Positions 20,436 through 30,772 of a stretch of DNA of 64,000 nt are shown piece by piece. Source of the DNA: Limnobaculum xujianqingii (GTDB lineage Bacteria; Pseudomonadota; Gammaproteobacteria; Enterobacterales; Enterobacteriaceae); the NCBI RefSeq assembly GCF_013394855.1, contig NZ_JABMLK010000001.1, forward strand, positions 1,879,501 through 1,943,500. Direction: 5' to 3'. The stretch's first letter is position 1. Every line of letters begins with the position of its first letter. The notes below the pieces were generated by a model. It was not told the DNA's origin and ran no database searches. It worked only from the letters and a program-made list of their open reading frames with translations. Made by a program: the position numbers and the translations under genes.

Positions 20436-20591
20436 TAAATTTCCTTCTGGAATGACCGAATAACAACCAATACAGACAATGGACAACATTACAGATCGTT
20501 GCACCTGCCCCACGCATCAGGCAAAACTTGCTCCTCTGCCCACCACGTCCAACTATGAATTGGACAGTCCGGTCGCTGAGGGTTCACTTTT

Positions 20592-23500
20592 TTAATCAGA
20601 TTTTTCTAATCGATAATGCATTAACGTTAGTAAATAGAGCTGACTGTCGCTAATAATCTGTTGATAATGTTTGTCGTCTAATACTCTGAACAATCTCATC
20701 AGGTAAGGATCTTCTCCTTCACCACTAACCTGTGGGCCACCTTGCCACGTTTGAATCAGCTTCTGTCTGGCTTTTTGCTGTGTTGGCTCATCCCAAACGA
20801 TTTGGCCAGCAGATACATCATAGCAACTTTCCAGCCAGGCCCATGCACTCTTTGGTAACAATAACAACGGTGAATTTAGCCCCTGTTGATACCCTTTAAG
20901 CCACTCAGAGAGATGCTTCTCTGCCTCTTCCACACTAAATGAGGCAAAACGCCACTCGGTTCCGTCCCGACCATACATTCGACTTTGGCCCTGACCGCCA
21001 CTCATGCAGTAAACCAAATGCTCTAACCAAAGAGATATACCATCAGCCACCGTTAGTTTTGCTGGCCGCCAGCGTAACAAACCATCCTGTTGTACCTGAT
21101 TTAACCAGCCGCTAACCGTAATACCATCGATCTGCTTTTCAAACTCAATATTGTCAAAAGGTAATTTTTGCTGTTTTACCCGTTCCGCTAATTCAGTCAT
21201 ATCCTGCATCTGCCCTTGCCAGAATAGTTCACCGAAAGCACCAAATGGCAGTGCACCCGCAGAGCGAAAACGGGCAAATAACTGTTCGGGATCCTTTTCT
21301 TCAATCAAACAGTTAAGCAATAGGGTATTAAGCTGATAGCGTTGCAAATTTTCTACTAAAAATGGTTCTTCATCCGGAAGCTCTGGCTCATCAAACGTAA
21401 AATTCACATTCAACCGTTGCTGAAAGAACGCTCGTACCGGGTTACGGTAAAAACGACGCAGTTCATCCAGTTCGACTTGCTCCAGAATAACTTCATCCAG
21501 CGGTTGTCCAAACTCACCATGAGCCACTCCCCGACGTTCTGCTGCCGGTAACCATTCACTGGCGTAACTTTGTTGTTCACTACCCTGAATAAAATTCTGT
21601 TCGCTAAACGGTACCCGGGCATGGTGACATAGCAGATGTTGATATACCGCCTCCGCGCTCTTCTCCAAATCGCTGGCTATATCTTCTGCCAGTACATGAC
21701 TTTGAGCGATGTATTCCAGTAATTCTGTTACCAGAACGGAAGGATAGCGCGGGCTGTTATCCTGAATAGACTGACCAATGTAGCTGATATACAGTTTTTG
21801 CTGGGCTGACAACAAAGCCTCAAGAAACAGGTAACGGTCATCATCGCGCCGACTACGATCTCCTTTACGCGGTTGCACTGCCATCAGGTCAAAACCCAGT
21901 GGAGGTAATGTGCGTGGATAAACGCCATCATTCATCCCCAGCAGACATACCACCTTAAAAGGGATCGAGCGCATAGGCATCAGAGTACAAAAATTTATCG
22001 GGCCGGCTAAAAAGCGTTGGCTTATGCGTTCATTATCCAGTCGGGAAGCCAAATCATCTTTTAAAATGGTTAGTGGAATTTCCTGACTATAGTTAGCCTC
22101 CAGACCAAAACCAATTTGCTTTTGCCACTGTTGTTCAATCAACGCCAGTACCGGCTCAGTGTCTAAATCGGTAATGAAAAATGCTTCGGTCAGTTCATGG
22201 CAATATGGCAGCCACTCCGCCAGAGTGTGAGATTCCATCAGGCGCTTACGCCAGACAGACAGTTGCATCAAAAATTCAGCCAGCTGTCCTGCTAAAGCAG
22301 CAATAAGACCGCTGGATTCATCGTAGGGTAAAACGCCCTGATAGTCGCCACTCTGGCTATCCATTGCATAGCCTAATAGCATACGGGTCAAACCAAAGCG
22401 CCAGGTATGCTGACCTGTTGGTGGTAAGTCAAAATCGCTGACCATGTCATCATCCAGCCCCCAGCGAATACCCGCTTCTTCAACCCATTGTCTTAATACG
22501 CGCAACCCTTCTTCATCGATTTGAAAACGCTGGGCTAATGCAGGTACCTCCAGCAGCGTCAGAATATCTTCCGCACTAAAACGACTTTCAGGTAAGTCCA
22601 ACAACATTAAAAATGCGCTGAGAACCGGATGCGCCTGACTGGCACTGCGGTCAGAAATAGCATAAGGCAAATAGCGATCTGTCGGAGCATTACCAAAAAC
22701 CGCCTCAACGTATGGCGTGTAGTTATCGATATCCGCCACCATCACAATGATGTCCCGCAGCGTCAGAGTTGGATCATCATCCAGCATAGCCAATAACCGA
22801 TCATACAGTACCTCAACTTCCCGCTGGGCACTGTGGCACACGTGAATACTGATAGAACGATCGTGAGGATCGAGCAACTGCTTATCCTGACTATTCAGTG
22901 GAGAGTTCGGACTGTTAATCACCAGAGCCCGATCTTCTAGCTGGAGAATATCTCGCTGAATCCGATGTAGTAGCCACTCCTGTTCAATATCAACAAAGGC
23001 ATCAACCTCCTGCATTTTATCCAGTTGTGCCAGCAGATAGAGGTTATCGCGCCCAAGTTTGCCCCAACTGGCCAGAAGAGGATTACTCAGCTGCTGATTA
23101 CCCTGCTCATCAAACAATGAATCGGCCAGCTCCGGATGACGAAATAGCGCAATATTCTGTTGATTATTTATCTTGTTGCGCTTGCGAGCCTGAAGTTTAG
23201 CCAGAAAGGCATAATCCTGAATGTCCCCCCAATAATAACGACAAGGATTGGTAAACATCAGGTGAATATCAATATGCTGTCCCAGAGCCTGCAAAGCCTG
23301 CAAATACACCGGAGGCAGCGCAGAAATCCCGCAAATAAATACTCTGGAGGGGAGTTTATCCGGTGAAAAGTCAGGATGATTAAGGGTATCAATAAAACGT
23401 TGATACAGGTTTGCCCGGTGCCAGCCTGGCTGTTGTAAAGCATGAGTATATTCGGACAGCGCTCGCCAGAGAGGAGCCTGCCAGATCTGGGCTTCATTTA

Positions 23501-23972
23501 AGCCATCTACCAGCTCATGTTGCTCCCAGCTACGCAACCATTCAGGTCGATAGACTAAGTACTGATCAAACAGGTCTGCAATACGCCCGGCTAACTGATG
23601 ACGCTTACGCAGATCTTCGTCATCACTTAAATAGCGTGATAGTGCGCCAAATTCAGGTTGTTGCAGCATTGAAGGCAGCAACCACATTAACTTCCAGGTC
23701 ATGGCATCTTTACTGAATGCACTCTCCTTCGGTATACCGGGTAAAACCTGTTGAAACATCTGCCAGATAAACGATGCCGGCAGCGGAAACTCTATATTTG
23801 CGGCAATACCTAACTCAGTTGCCAGTTCAATTCGCAACCACTGCGCCATACCGTGGCTCTGAACCAGAATAATCTCTCGTTCAAAGGGATTCGATAACGG
23901 TTTACCGGCAATCAACGCGGTCGTCAGCGTTTTTAACAGGTCAAGCTGGTTTGAGTGGTAAACCGTAAACAT
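20592..23972 (-). CDS. recC: Exonuclease V subunit RecC (Chi recognition)
   Basis: The structural subunit that splits the strands and reads Chi. It has 1126 residues (E. coli 1122), starting MFTVYHSNQLDLLKTL. Conserved parts include GMAQWLRIELATELGIAANI, RVFICGISALPPVYLQALQA, LPYAISDRSASQAHPVL and FKVVCLLGMNDGVYPRTLPP. It is transcribed with ptrA, recB and recD; the recC-ptrA gap of 156 bases may hold a secondary promoter. Confidence 0.96.
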   Translation of the reverse strand: MFTVYHSNQLDLLKTLTTALIAGKPLSNPFEREIILVQSHGMAQWLRIELATELGIAANIEFPLPASFIWQMFQQVLPGIPKESAFSKDAMTWKLMWLLPSMLQQPEFGALSRYLSDDEDLRKRHQLAGRIADLFDQYLVYRPEWLRSWEQHELVDGLNEAQIWQAPLWRALSEYTHALQQPGWHRANLYQRFIDTLNHPDFSPDKLPSRVFICGISALPPVYLQALQALGQHIDIHLMFTNPCRYYWGDIQDYAFLAKLQARKRNKINNQQNIALFRHPELADSLFDEQGNQQLSNPLLASWGKLGRDNLYLLAQLDKMQEVDAFVDIEQEWLLHRIQRDILQLEDRALVINSPNSPLNSQDKQLLDPHDRSISIHVCHSAQREVEVLYDRLLAMLDDDPTLTLRDIIVMVADIDNYTPYVEAVFGNAPTDRYLPYAISDRSASQAHPVLSAFLMLLDLPESRFSAEDILTLLEVPALAQRFQIDEEGLRVLRQWVEEAGIRWGLDDDMVSDFDLPPTGQHTWRFGLTRMLLGYAMDSQSGDYQGVLPYDESSGLIAALAGQLAEFLMQLSVWRKRLMESHTLAEWLPYCHELTEAFFITDLDTEPVLALIEQQWQKQIGFGLEANYSQEIPLTILKDDLASRLDNERISQRFLAGPINFCTLMPMRSIPFKVVCLLGMNDGVYPRTLPPLGFDLMAVQPRKGDRSRRDDDRYLFLEALLSAQQKLYISYIGQSIQDNSPRYPSVLVTELLEYIAQSHVLAEDIASDLEKSAEAVYQHLLCHHARVPFSEQNFIQGSEQQSYASEWLPAAERRGVAHGEFGQPLDEVILEQVELDELRRFYRNPVRAFFQQRLNVNFTFDEPELPDEEPFLVENLQRYQLNTLLLNCLIEEKDPEQLFARFRSAGALPFGAFGELFWQGQMQDMTELAERVKQQKLPFDNIEFEKQIDGITVSGWLNQVQQDGLLRWRPAKLTVADGISLWLEHLVYCMSGGQGQSRMYGRDGTEWRFASFSVEEAEKHLSEWLKGYQQGLNSPLLLLPKSAWAWLESCYDVSAGQIVWDEPTQQKARQKLIQTWQGGPQVSGEGEDPYLMRLFRVLDDKHYQQIISDSQLYLLTLMHYRLEKSD

Positions 23973-24331
23973 CCGGGCTCCTGAAGTTGTATAACGTCCC
24001 GTTTTAGCTAAAAAATCGGGTTAATGTCATTGATATAACTATTTGCTGGGCACAATTCTCAATCTTCTTACCGATGGTGTAAAGCAGGCAATAGATAACT
24101 CTTTATTTACACTGTCAATCCGTGTGCCGTTGCCAGTATTATCAACCTTACCTTAAACCATAGCACGAACCATTGTCCTTCATCTGATTGAGGCTGCTAT
24201 ATTAGTTAGCGTACTTACCAATCATGCTATCAGCGAACTTTGACTGCACGGTGATATTTAACAAATTTCGAGCGTTATCGAAAAAATAATTCTGTCGCGT
24301 AGCTTACTTTGTATATCCGGAGGTGTCAGAC
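23973..24331. other. Divergent intergenic region recC / old-yellow-enzyme
   Basis: About 360 bases with no open frame worth calling. It must hold the recC promoter (minus) and that of the flavoprotein gene (plus). An imperfect palindrome TTAGTTAGCGTACTTACCAA at 24202-24221 could be an operator of the flavoprotein gene; GGAGG at 24319-24323 is its ribosome binding site. Confidence 0.4.
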
Positions 24332-25429
24332 ATGAGCCAGTTATTTACCCCCATTAAGCTGGGGCCCGTTGTATTGCCGAACCGTATTGTTATTGCACCC
24401 ATGTGCCAATATTCCGCCATAGAAGGTAAAGCAACGGAATGGCATACCATTCATCTTGGTCAGTTAGCCTTCTCCGGTTCAGGATTATTGATTGTTGAAG
24501 CCACCGCGGTTGAACCGGAAGGTCGTATATCTCCCGGAGATCTGGGGCTATGGAACGATGAAACAGAACAGGCATTAGCCACCACCATACAGGCAGTGAA
24601 GAAGTATTCTGCTATGCCATTAGGTATCCAGCTTGCCCATGCGGGTCGAAAAGCATCAATGCCGGCTCCATGGCAACCGGGCCCGGCAGTAACACCAGAA
24701 AATGGAGGCTGGCAGCCGGTAGCTCCTTCAGCTATTCCATTTGACAAACATTCTGCACAACCAAAAGAGCTGACTCAGGAACGTATCGCATCAATTATTG
24801 CTTCATTTGCCCACTCGGCTAAACGGGCTGATAAACTGGGATTTGAAGTCATCGAAATCCATGCCGCCCACGGCTATCTGTTGCATGAGTTTTTATCTCC
24901 CATTTCAAACCATCGTGAAGATGAGTACGGCGGCTCACTGGAAAATCGTATGCGTCTGACGCTTGAGGTTTTCTCGGCGATTCGTAAGGTATTGCCAGAG
25001 AATAAAGCCGTTGGCGTGCGGATTTCTGCCAGCGACTGGGTGGAAAATGGCTGGGATCTACCTCAGTCACTAATCCTTTGCCATAAACTGAAAGAACTGG
25101 GCTGCGACTATATTCATGTATCCAGTGGTGGTCTGTCAGCCCAGCAACATATTCCTCTCAGCCCTAACTATCAGGTTCCCTTTGCCCGTAAAATTAAAGC
25201 TGAGGTAGGAATGCCTACTATTGCCGTAGGTCTGATTACTGAACCTGAACAGGCTGAAGCTATTATTGCCACAGGTGAAGCGGATATGGTCGCTCTGGCC
25301 AGAGGTATTTTATATAACCCTCACTGGCCATGGCATGCTGCTGCGGCACTTGGCGCACAGGTTAGCGTACCAAAGCAGTATTGGCGTTCACAGCCTCATC
25401 GGGTCAAGAGACTGTTTACTGAGGATTAA
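24332..25429 (+). CDS. NADPH dehydrogenase of the old yellow enzyme family (YqjM/NamA-like)
   Basis: An FMN ene-reductase acting on activated C=C bonds or nitro compounds. It is of the YqjM class: the active-site Cys is in IAPMCQYSA, the substrate-binding His pair in IHAAHGYLLHEFLSP, and FMN-phosphate contacts in MVALARGILYNPHWP. An in-frame GTG lies 9 bases upstream, but GGAGG is spaced eight bases from the ATG at 24332, so that start is used (365 residues). No redox partner or regulator adjoins. The physiological substrate is unknown; YqjM-type enzymes often respond to electrophile stress. Confidence 0.9.
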   Translation: MSQLFTPIKLGPVVLPNRIVIAPMCQYSAIEGKATEWHTIHLGQLAFSGSGLLIVEATAVEPEGRISPGDLGLWNDETEQALATTIQAVKKYSAMPLGIQLAHAGRKASMPAPWQPGPAVTPENGGWQPVAPSAIPFDKHSAQPKELTQERIASIIASFAHSAKRADKLGFEVIEIHAAHGYLLHEFLSPISNHREDEYGGSLENRMRLTLEVFSAIRKVLPENKAVGVRISASDWVENGWDLPQSLILCHKLKELGCDYIHVSSGGLSAQQHIPLSPNYQVPFARKIKAEVGMPTIAVGLITEPEQAEAIIATGEADMVALARGILYNPHWPWHAAAALGAQVSVPKQYWRSQPHRVKRLFTED

Positions 25430-25496
25430 TACATTCTTAACCGCTTTTATCACTCATGATTCACATGATGGTGAAAGCGGTTAGTAAAATTATTGG

Positions 25497-25838
25497 CTAT
25501 TGATTTCCTTGCTCATCACATTGCCACTTCTCCAGTTCAACCCCTTGCGTTGCCGATATAATCACCTGCGCTATAATTTTCAGACAGCCATCTCCCATAG
25601 AACTAGTCTGAATGTTCAGATGCCACTGCCCTGATTTAAGTCTGGGTTCCTGCTCAATGGTCTCAGGGTAGATATCTAACGCCTGAGCTGCCAATCGCCA
25701 TGCATATTGGCTATCGGTATAAAAATTGAATTGGGCCAATAATACCTGTTGATAACGTAACAGCCCCATAATGGTAATGGAAAACAGTAACATTGAGATA
25801 AGGACTTCCAACAGGCTGAATCCACCCTGTCGCGACAT
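25497..25838 (-). CDS. ppdC: Pseudopilin-like protein PpdC
   Basis: Prepilin with a short basic leader and cleavage site QGG-FSLLEVLISMLLFS, so a substrate for prepilin peptidase. The rest is a small domain with two Cys (GDGCLK and EKWQCDEQ). The frame extends further, overlapping ygdB by 13 bases, but MSRQGG at 25838 gives the E. coli-like leader and a two-base gap. It is the last of four genes ppdA-ppdB-ygdB-ppdC. Such minor pilins prime type IV pilus or type II secretion pseudopili; no assembly ATPase is present here. Confidence 0.85.
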   Translation of the reverse strand: MSRQGGFSLLEVLISMLLFSITIMGLLRYQQVLLAQFNFYTDSQYAWRLAAQALDIYPETIEQEPRLKSGQWHLNIQTSSMGDGCLKIIAQVIISATQGVELEKWQCDEQGNQ

Positions 25839-25840
25839 CT

Positions 25841-26311
25841 TTAAGGGGAGCATTCTGCGGGCACCTTGAGTGGGCAAAAATCTATTTTCCCACGCGAGAA
25901 TGGTTGTAGCTTTATACCTTCGGGAGAAAGTTGGCCGCCAAACCTGCCAGCTAACTGAAACAGTACCAGTGGTGGCTGGTTATTTCCCATGCGCCCCTCT
26001 CCCCGAACAAGAGTGTCAGTATCATTAAGTTGGCGAATACAGGATGAGAGTTGATGATTTTCTGCTTTTCGACATTGCCACTCACTGCTTAGCCCTGCCC
26101 AACGCTGAGATAACGCCCAGGAAAGTGAAGAGAGTGCCTGATGATAGGCACGAAAATAACGCCGCTCATCCGCATAAATCTTTACCTGAATCAGCAACTG
26201 TTCACTCTGCCCTTTAAGCATTAAGGTACCAAATAACATCAACAACATGACCATAACAATGGTGCTATACCCTTGCTGACTACGTATTAAACAGATTCGA
26301 CTCCTCAGCAT
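25841..26311 (-). CDS. ygdB: YgdB (DUF2509) pilus-associated protein
   Basis: A 156-residue protein with an N-terminal prepilin-like leader and hydrophobic helix (SQQGYSTIVMVMLLMLFGTL; Gly-Tyr junction, lacking the usual Glu5). The Cys-containing end FCPLKVPAECSP matches E. coli YgdB (FCPLKERALCQLP). It is probably a GspK/PilX-like minor component that works with PpdA, B and C. One base separates it from ppdB. Confidence 0.85.
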   Translation of the reverse strand: MLRSRICLIRSQQGYSTIVMVMLLMLFGTLMLKGQSEQLLIQVKIYADERRYFRAYHQALSSLSWALSQRWAGLSSEWQCRKAENHQLSSCIRQLNDTDTLVRGEGRMGNNQPPLVLFQLAGRFGGQLSPEGIKLQPFSRGKIDFCPLKVPAECSP

Positions 26312-26312
26312 T

Positions 26313-26918
26313 TCAGCTCATACTCCGTACTCTTAACGTTAAACGTCGCTTCACTGATGGCCAACGTTTCCAGTGACCTTCTAACGCTATCAGATAATAG
26401 GTTGTGTCTTTCCCGGAACTGTTCAACGATCTGCCTACAGACTGAGCAGAAAAATGAGTAATCACGATTTCAGCGGGGTCTAATAACTTCTCCCATCCGT
26501 TACCATGACAATCTTTGGCACTGCGATGTTGCTCAATACTGTTATTTAACCAACGATAGGCAAAATGTTCCGCCGCGGTAGAATCAACAGGATCGATTAC
26601 GCCATTATGGTTAAGGTCATAACGGATGATAATGCAACTACCTACGGCCGATTGTGAATGTTGACTGATAGAAACCGCTTCAGATACCCGCTCCTTGCCA
26701 TCCTTAAACAGAAATCCTGCCCGACGTAAGTCCTTTGCTATGGTCATGAGTACCTGTTGCATAGATTGCTCCAGACGGTACAAGCGATATAAGGTCAAAC
26801 TCTGCCGCTGTAATGCAGGGTACATAGCGGAAACGCTGACTATCATCATGCTGCCGATCAGCATTGCCATTAGCATCTCCGTTAATGAAAAACCTCTCTG
26901 CGAATTTTCGCCTAACAC
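26313..26918 (-). CDS. ppdB: Pseudopilin-like protein PpdB
   Basis: 201 residues, prepilin leader LGENSQRG-FSLTEMLMAMLIG with Glu5 of the mature chain present. LRRAGFLFKDGKE and the Ca-loop-like DLNHNGVIDPVD resemble PilW/GspJ-type minor pilins; YDLNHNG corresponds to WDANSNG of E. coli PpdB. The first codon is GTG, and it overlaps the ppdA stop by seven bases. Confidence 0.87.
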   Translation of the reverse strand: MLGENSQRGFSLTEMLMAMLIGSMMIVSVSAMYPALQRQSLTLYRLYRLEQSMQQVLMTIAKDLRRAGFLFKDGKERVSEAVSISQHSQSAVGSCIIIRYDLNHNGVIDPVDSTAAEHFAYRWLNNSIEQHRSAKDCHGNGWEKLLDPAEIVITHFSAQSVGRSLNSSGKDTTYYLIALEGHWKRWPSVKRRLTLRVRSMS

Positions 26919-27430
26919 GAAACGATACCGGGCAGATACGGCTGCTGACCATTGATACTTTCGCTACAACGGCGTAGCCGCCCTTTGGCAGACAGAATAA
27001 CCCTCACTCTTCCCGCCTGATTAGAAACCACTATATGTCCGGTACCTGCGGTATTACGTATGCCGTAAAAACCAAAGCCAATATCCGAGTGGCTGACCTC
27101 CAAACCAAGCGATGGCTCTGGCAGAATAAAACGTAATCCACTGTCGCTATCGCATTCACCATCACGCTTTGTTTGACTGGCAGTCACACAGCCCCTTGCC
27201 CCCAGCTTGCCCACCTGCAGCAGATAGGTTTGATTACGCCAGTTAGCCGCCGCCTGAACCCGGGTTAAAAATGCCAATAGCCCCGCACTGCTTTGTTCTA
27301 ATACAGCTCGTTGTCGGTAATTCTGCCAACTGGAAATCCCCGTTGATGAGAGAATGGCCGTAATAGCTATTACCAGTAAGATTTCAATTAACGTCATACC
27401 ACGTTGTCCATCAGGTAAATATCGTTTCAT
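26912..27430 (-). CDS. ppdA: Pseudopilin-like protein PpdA (GspH/FimT-like)
   Basis: 172 residues from the ATG at 27430, with leader DGQRG-MTLIEILLVIAITA, a prepilin peptidase site with Met as first mature residue. The globular part with Cys pairs (GARGCVTAS, DGECDSDSG) is of GspH/FimT type. The open frame goes 11 codons upstream, but the shorter start gives a normal leader. It is the first gene of the four-gene set and follows thyA, as in E. coli. Confidence 0.87.
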   Translation of the reverse strand: MKRYLPDGQRGMTLIEILLVIAITAILSSTGISSWQNYRQRAVLEQSSAGLLAFLTRVQAAANWRNQTYLLQVGKLGARGCVTASQTKRDGECDSDSGLRFILPEPSLGLEVSHSDIGFGFYGIRNTAGTGHIVVSNQAGRVRVILSAKGRLRRCSESINGQQPYLPGIVSC

Positions 27431-27560
27431 AACCCAACGGTAAAACAGCGTCGAACAGGACAACAGAAGGAGAAGAAAAAGATGGGAAATATCGCCAGAA
27501 AATTTGATGTAACAGCATGACAGTTAAATAAATTTTCGAGCCATATCGCAATAAACTGAA

Positions 27561-27597
27561 TAAAAAAATCCCCGACTGGGTTGGCCATATCGGGGAT
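27561..27597 (-). terminator. Rho-independent terminator of thyA
   Basis: Stem ATCCCCGA (27568-27575) / TCGGGGAT (27590-27597); on the minus strand it is followed by seven T's. It lies 23 bases past the thyA stop and separates it from ppdA. Confidence 0.88.
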
Positions 27598-27619
27598 GGA
27601 AGGTTAACTGGTTTTTTAA

Positions 27620-28414
27620 CTAAATCGCCACCGGCGCCTTAATCCCTGGATGCGGGTCATAACCCTCAATCTCAAAATCATCAAACTGATAATCAAAAAT
27701 AGAAGCTGGTTTACGCTTAATCACCAGTTTTGGCAACGCTCGCGGTTCGCGGCTTAGCTGCAAATGGGTCTGCTCCATATGGTTCATATACAGATGGGTA
27801 TCCCCACCGGTCCAGACGAAATCACCCACTTCCAGATCGCACTGCTGCGCCATCATATGAACCAGCAATGCATAGCTGGCGATATTAAATGGTAAACCCA
27901 GGAATACGTCGCAAGAACGCTGATAAAGCTGACAAGATAGCTTGCCATCCGCCACATAGAACTGGAAGAAAGCATGACAAGGTGCCAACGCCATCTGGTC
28001 CAATTCACCAACGTTCCAGGCAGAAACAATAATACGGCGCGAGTCCGGATCCTGTTTCAGTTGCTCAACCACTTTGGTAATTTGGTCAATCTGGCGGCCA
28101 TCTGCTGCGCCCCAGGCGCGCCATTGCTTACCATAAACTGGCCCTAAATCGCCGTTATCATCTGCCCATTCGTCCCAAATAGAGACATTATTTTCATGCA
28201 GATAAGCAACGTTAGTTTCACCTTTCAGGAACCATAACAGTTCATGAATAATCGAGCGAATATGGCAACGCTTGGTTGTCACCAGCGGAAAACCATCCTG
28301 CAAATTGAAACGCATCTGATGACCAAAGATCGACAGCGTACCGGTACCGGTGCGGTCAGATTTATTTGTGCCCTCATTCAGGACTTTTTGCATTAATTCC
28401 AGATACTGTTTCAT
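27620..28414 (-). CDS. thyA: Thymidylate synthase
   Basis: Converts dUMP to dTMP using methylene-tetrahydrofolate. It has 264 residues, as in E. coli. The catalytic Cys is in [12 protein letters not shown]; the phosphate-binding Arg motif [20 protein letters not shown] and folate-site [13 protein letters not shown] are intact. It starts seven bases after lgt and shares its transcript. Confidence 0.97.
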   Translation of the reverse strand: MKQYLELMQKVLNEGTNKSDRTGTGTLSIFGHQMRFNLQDGFPLVTTKRCHIRSIIHELLWFLKGETNVAYLHENNVSIWDEWADDNGDLGPVYGKQWRAWGAADGRQIDQITKVVEQLKQDPDSRRIIVSAWNVGELDQMALAPCHAFFQFYVADGKLSCQLYQRSCDVFLGLPFNIASYALLVHMMAQQCDLEVGDFVWTGGDTHLYMNHMEQTHLQLSREPRALPKLVIKRKPASIFDYQFDDFEIEGYDPHPGIKAPVAI

Positions 28415-28421
28415 GGTTATC

Positions 28422-29300
28422 CTATGCTTGTTGTTTCGAAGTCTGCGGACGGCGGTACGCCCAAACCATCATCAAAATACCGATAATGATCATTGGTAAA
28501 GAGAGTAATTGCCCCATACTGAAGAAGTTACTAAACAGCCCCAGTTGAGCATCCGGCTGGCGGAAGAATTCAATAATGAAACGGAATGAACCATAACCAA
28601 TCAGGAACAGACCTGACACGCTACCAATCGGGCGTTTTTTCTGGATAAACAGGTTCAGAATCACAAACAGAACGATACCTTCCAGACACATCTCGTACAG
28701 TTGAGACATGTGGCGCGGTAACATCCCATCTTGCATAAAGGGTAACCACTGAGGATTCTGAGCGGCAAATACTTGATCCGCTGCTCTTGAAGTAGGGAAA
28801 CGCATGGCCCACGAGAAGTCTGTTACTCGTCCCCACAACTCGCCATTAATAAAGTTACCTAAGCGCCCAACGCCTAAACCAAACGGGATCAGCGGAGCGA
28901 TAAAGTCGGAAACCTGAAAGAAAGTGCGTTTAGTCCGGTGAGCAAACCAAAACATCACCGCAATCACCCCAAGCAAACCACCGTGGAATGACATTCCACC
29001 TTCCCATACCTTAAACAGATAGAGTGGGTTGGCTAAAAAGCTGGGGAAGTCATAAAACAGAACATATCCTAACCGACCACCAACAAAGACACCCAGGAAA
29101 CCGGTATACAACATGGTTTCTACTTCATCTTTAGTCCAGCCACTACCCGGTTGCTTAGCCCGACGATTTGCCAGCCATAGGGCAAAAACAAACCCTATCA
29201 GATACATCATGCCGTACCAGCGCAAGGAGAGGGGTAATGTAGGTTCTAAAGAAAAAATGACCGGGTCAAATTTAGGAAATTCCAAAAAATTAGAGTTCAT
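28422..29300 (-). CDS. lgt: Prolipoprotein diacylglyceryl transferase
   Basis: A polytopic inner-membrane enzyme that transfers diacylglycerol to the lipobox Cys. Lgt motifs are [25 protein letters not shown], and the signature [18 protein letters not shown] with essential Arg and Asn; [10 protein letters not shown] follows. ATG at 29298-29300 is used rather than the GTG one codon before. It has 292 residues (E. coli 291). The upstream neighbour is rppH, not ptsP. Confidence 0.96.
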   Translation of the reverse strand: MNSNFLEFPKFDPVIFSLEPTLPLSLRWYGMMYLIGFVFALWLANRRAKQPGSGWTKDEVETMLYTGFLGVFVGGRLGYVLFYDFPSFLANPLYLFKVWEGGMSFHGGLLGVIAVMFWFAHRTKRTFFQVSDFIAPLIPFGLGVGRLGNFINGELWGRVTDFSWAMRFPTSRAADQVFAAQNPQWLPFMQDGMLPRHMSQLYEMCLEGIVLFVILNLFIQKKRPIGSVSGLFLIGYGSFRFIIEFFRQPDAQLGLFSNFFSMGQLLSLPMIIIGILMMVWAYRRPQTSKQQA

Positions 29301-29480
29301 CACTCACCATTTAGTACGAGTTCAATATTGGATTGGGGTTAAGTTGACACTGTCCGACTTAAAAATAAGTCCGAATCTGGCTATCATATCATAGCCGGGA
29401 AAACATTCATCAGAACAGGCCAGTTATTCACGTTCATTTACTTTTCAACATATCAACTGACAAACGCTTATCCCGGCAGG

Positions 29481-29516
29481 CTAAAATAAATTAGCCCCAC
29501 AATATTGTGAGGCTAA
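29481..29516 (-). terminator. Terminator of rppH
   Basis: Long inverted repeat TTAGCC..CACAATATTGTG..GGCTAA (29491-29516), with TTTATTTTA following on the minus strand. It would separate rppH from lgt-thyA, so lgt must have its own promoter in 29301-29480. Confidence 0.8.
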
Positions 29517-29535
29517 CGGATTCATTCACCTGCCC

Positions 29536-30063
29536 TCATCCCTTTTTACGGCGATGGGGTGGATGGGTTCGCGGAGGTTTTGCTTCCTGCAATAACATCA
29601 CTACCGGTGAGAACTCTTTCATCACACGACGATAAACATCACGTTTAAAAGAGACTACCTGACGAACCGGATACCAGTAACTAACCCAGCGCCAGCCATC
29701 AAACTCCGGCGTACCGCTGCGTTGCATGTTGATATCTGCTTCACTGCTTAACAGCTGTAACAAAAACCATTTTTGCTTCTGACCAATACAAACGGGCTTG
29801 GTATCCCAACGCACCAAACGTTTAGGTAACTTATATCGTAACCAGTTTCGTGTATAACTCAGGATGCGCACATCTTTTCGACTCAGTCCAACTTCCTCGA
29901 AAAGCTCTCGGTACATTGCCTGTTCTGGCGTTTCGCCGGGGTTTATTCCCCCTTGAGGAAACTGCCAGGAATGTTGACCAAAACGTCTGGCCCACAAAAC
30001 TTGTCCTTGTTTATTACAAATTACGATACCAACATTCGGGCGGTAGCCATCATCATCGATCAC
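29536..30063 (-). CDS. rppH: RNA pyrophosphohydrolase RppH
   Basis: A Nudix hydrolase that removes pyrophosphate from mRNA 5' ends and so opens them to RNase E decay. The Nudix box is intact: [20 protein letters not shown] plus VGL. The C-terminal tail is basic (PPHRRKKG), as in E. coli. It has 175 residues (E. coli 176). Normally ptsP follows; here a terminator and lgt do. Confidence 0.96.
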   Translation of the reverse strand: MIDDDGYRPNVGIVICNKQGQVLWARRFGQHSWQFPQGGINPGETPEQAMYRELFEEVGLSRKDVRILSYTRNWLRYKLPKRLVRWDTKPVCIGQKQKWFLLQLLSSEADINMQRSGTPEFDGWRWVSYWYPVRQVVSFKRDVYRRVMKEFSPVVMLLQEAKPPRTHPPHRRKKG

Positions 30064-30772
30064 TGGACTACCTCAAATAAGCATAAATCTTAAAGATAGC
30101 CTGATTGTTTCATACTACGCACAAGCGGTAAACCTCTGCTTTATGTCTGTGATGTGATAATCAACCTGAGAATAACTTGACACGATGCACAAAGTTATGA
30201 ACAGAAATGTGTTGCCAATCGTCAGGTTATTCACTTTTACTGTGGATATCTATGTGAAGAACCAGATAACAATGTGGGTAGAACTTTCTTAAACTCATTA
30301 TTTAAGAAGTAAGTAAAATTAAATAAAACAATTATATTTCAATATAATAATGAGTTTTACACAGTCAAAAAAATTCATTTAGTCAACTTTATACTATCCG
30401 CTAATTTATTCATGCACAAAAAATGTCCTCCGCCGTTTTTATCCACAGTACCTGATAAAAACTTGAACAACATCCCGGCTTATGCGTAAAAAAAACCTTT
30501 CGTCAAGGTAAAAAATCGTACTCAGGATTGGCATTTTTATAGTTATCCAAGGAAGCTGTGGATAACATAGTGTAAGATCCTGTTCACTGTCGGTGGCTTA
30601 TCGCATATAAATTCCGATATGATAGATAAACTTTGTCAGTAAAAAATAAAAATAATTTTATAAATCATGTCATTATAATAGTTATCCTCAAATATTTGAC
30701 GACTAATAAGTCTGCTGAAAATTATTGTTTGATTATTGAACAGAAAATTGAATAAACAGAAATGGGCCTTTG
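30064..30772. other. AT-rich divergent region between rppH and mutH with several DnaA-box-like sites
   Basis: About 700 bases without a credible gene. Perfect DnaA 9-mers occur as TTATCCACA at 30439-30447 and TGTGGATAA at 30557-30565. Near matches are TTATCCAAG (30543), TGTGGATAT (30241), TTATTCACT (30228) and TTATGAACA (30195). The stretch 30290-30420 is very AT-rich. Promoters of rppH and mutH must also lie here. Confidence 0.55.

Noticed and set aside
30064..30772. Replication origin
   Set aside because: DnaA boxes are present, but there is no ordered array of 13-mers, no dense GATC sites and no neighbouring origin genes (mnmG, mioC, dnaA).
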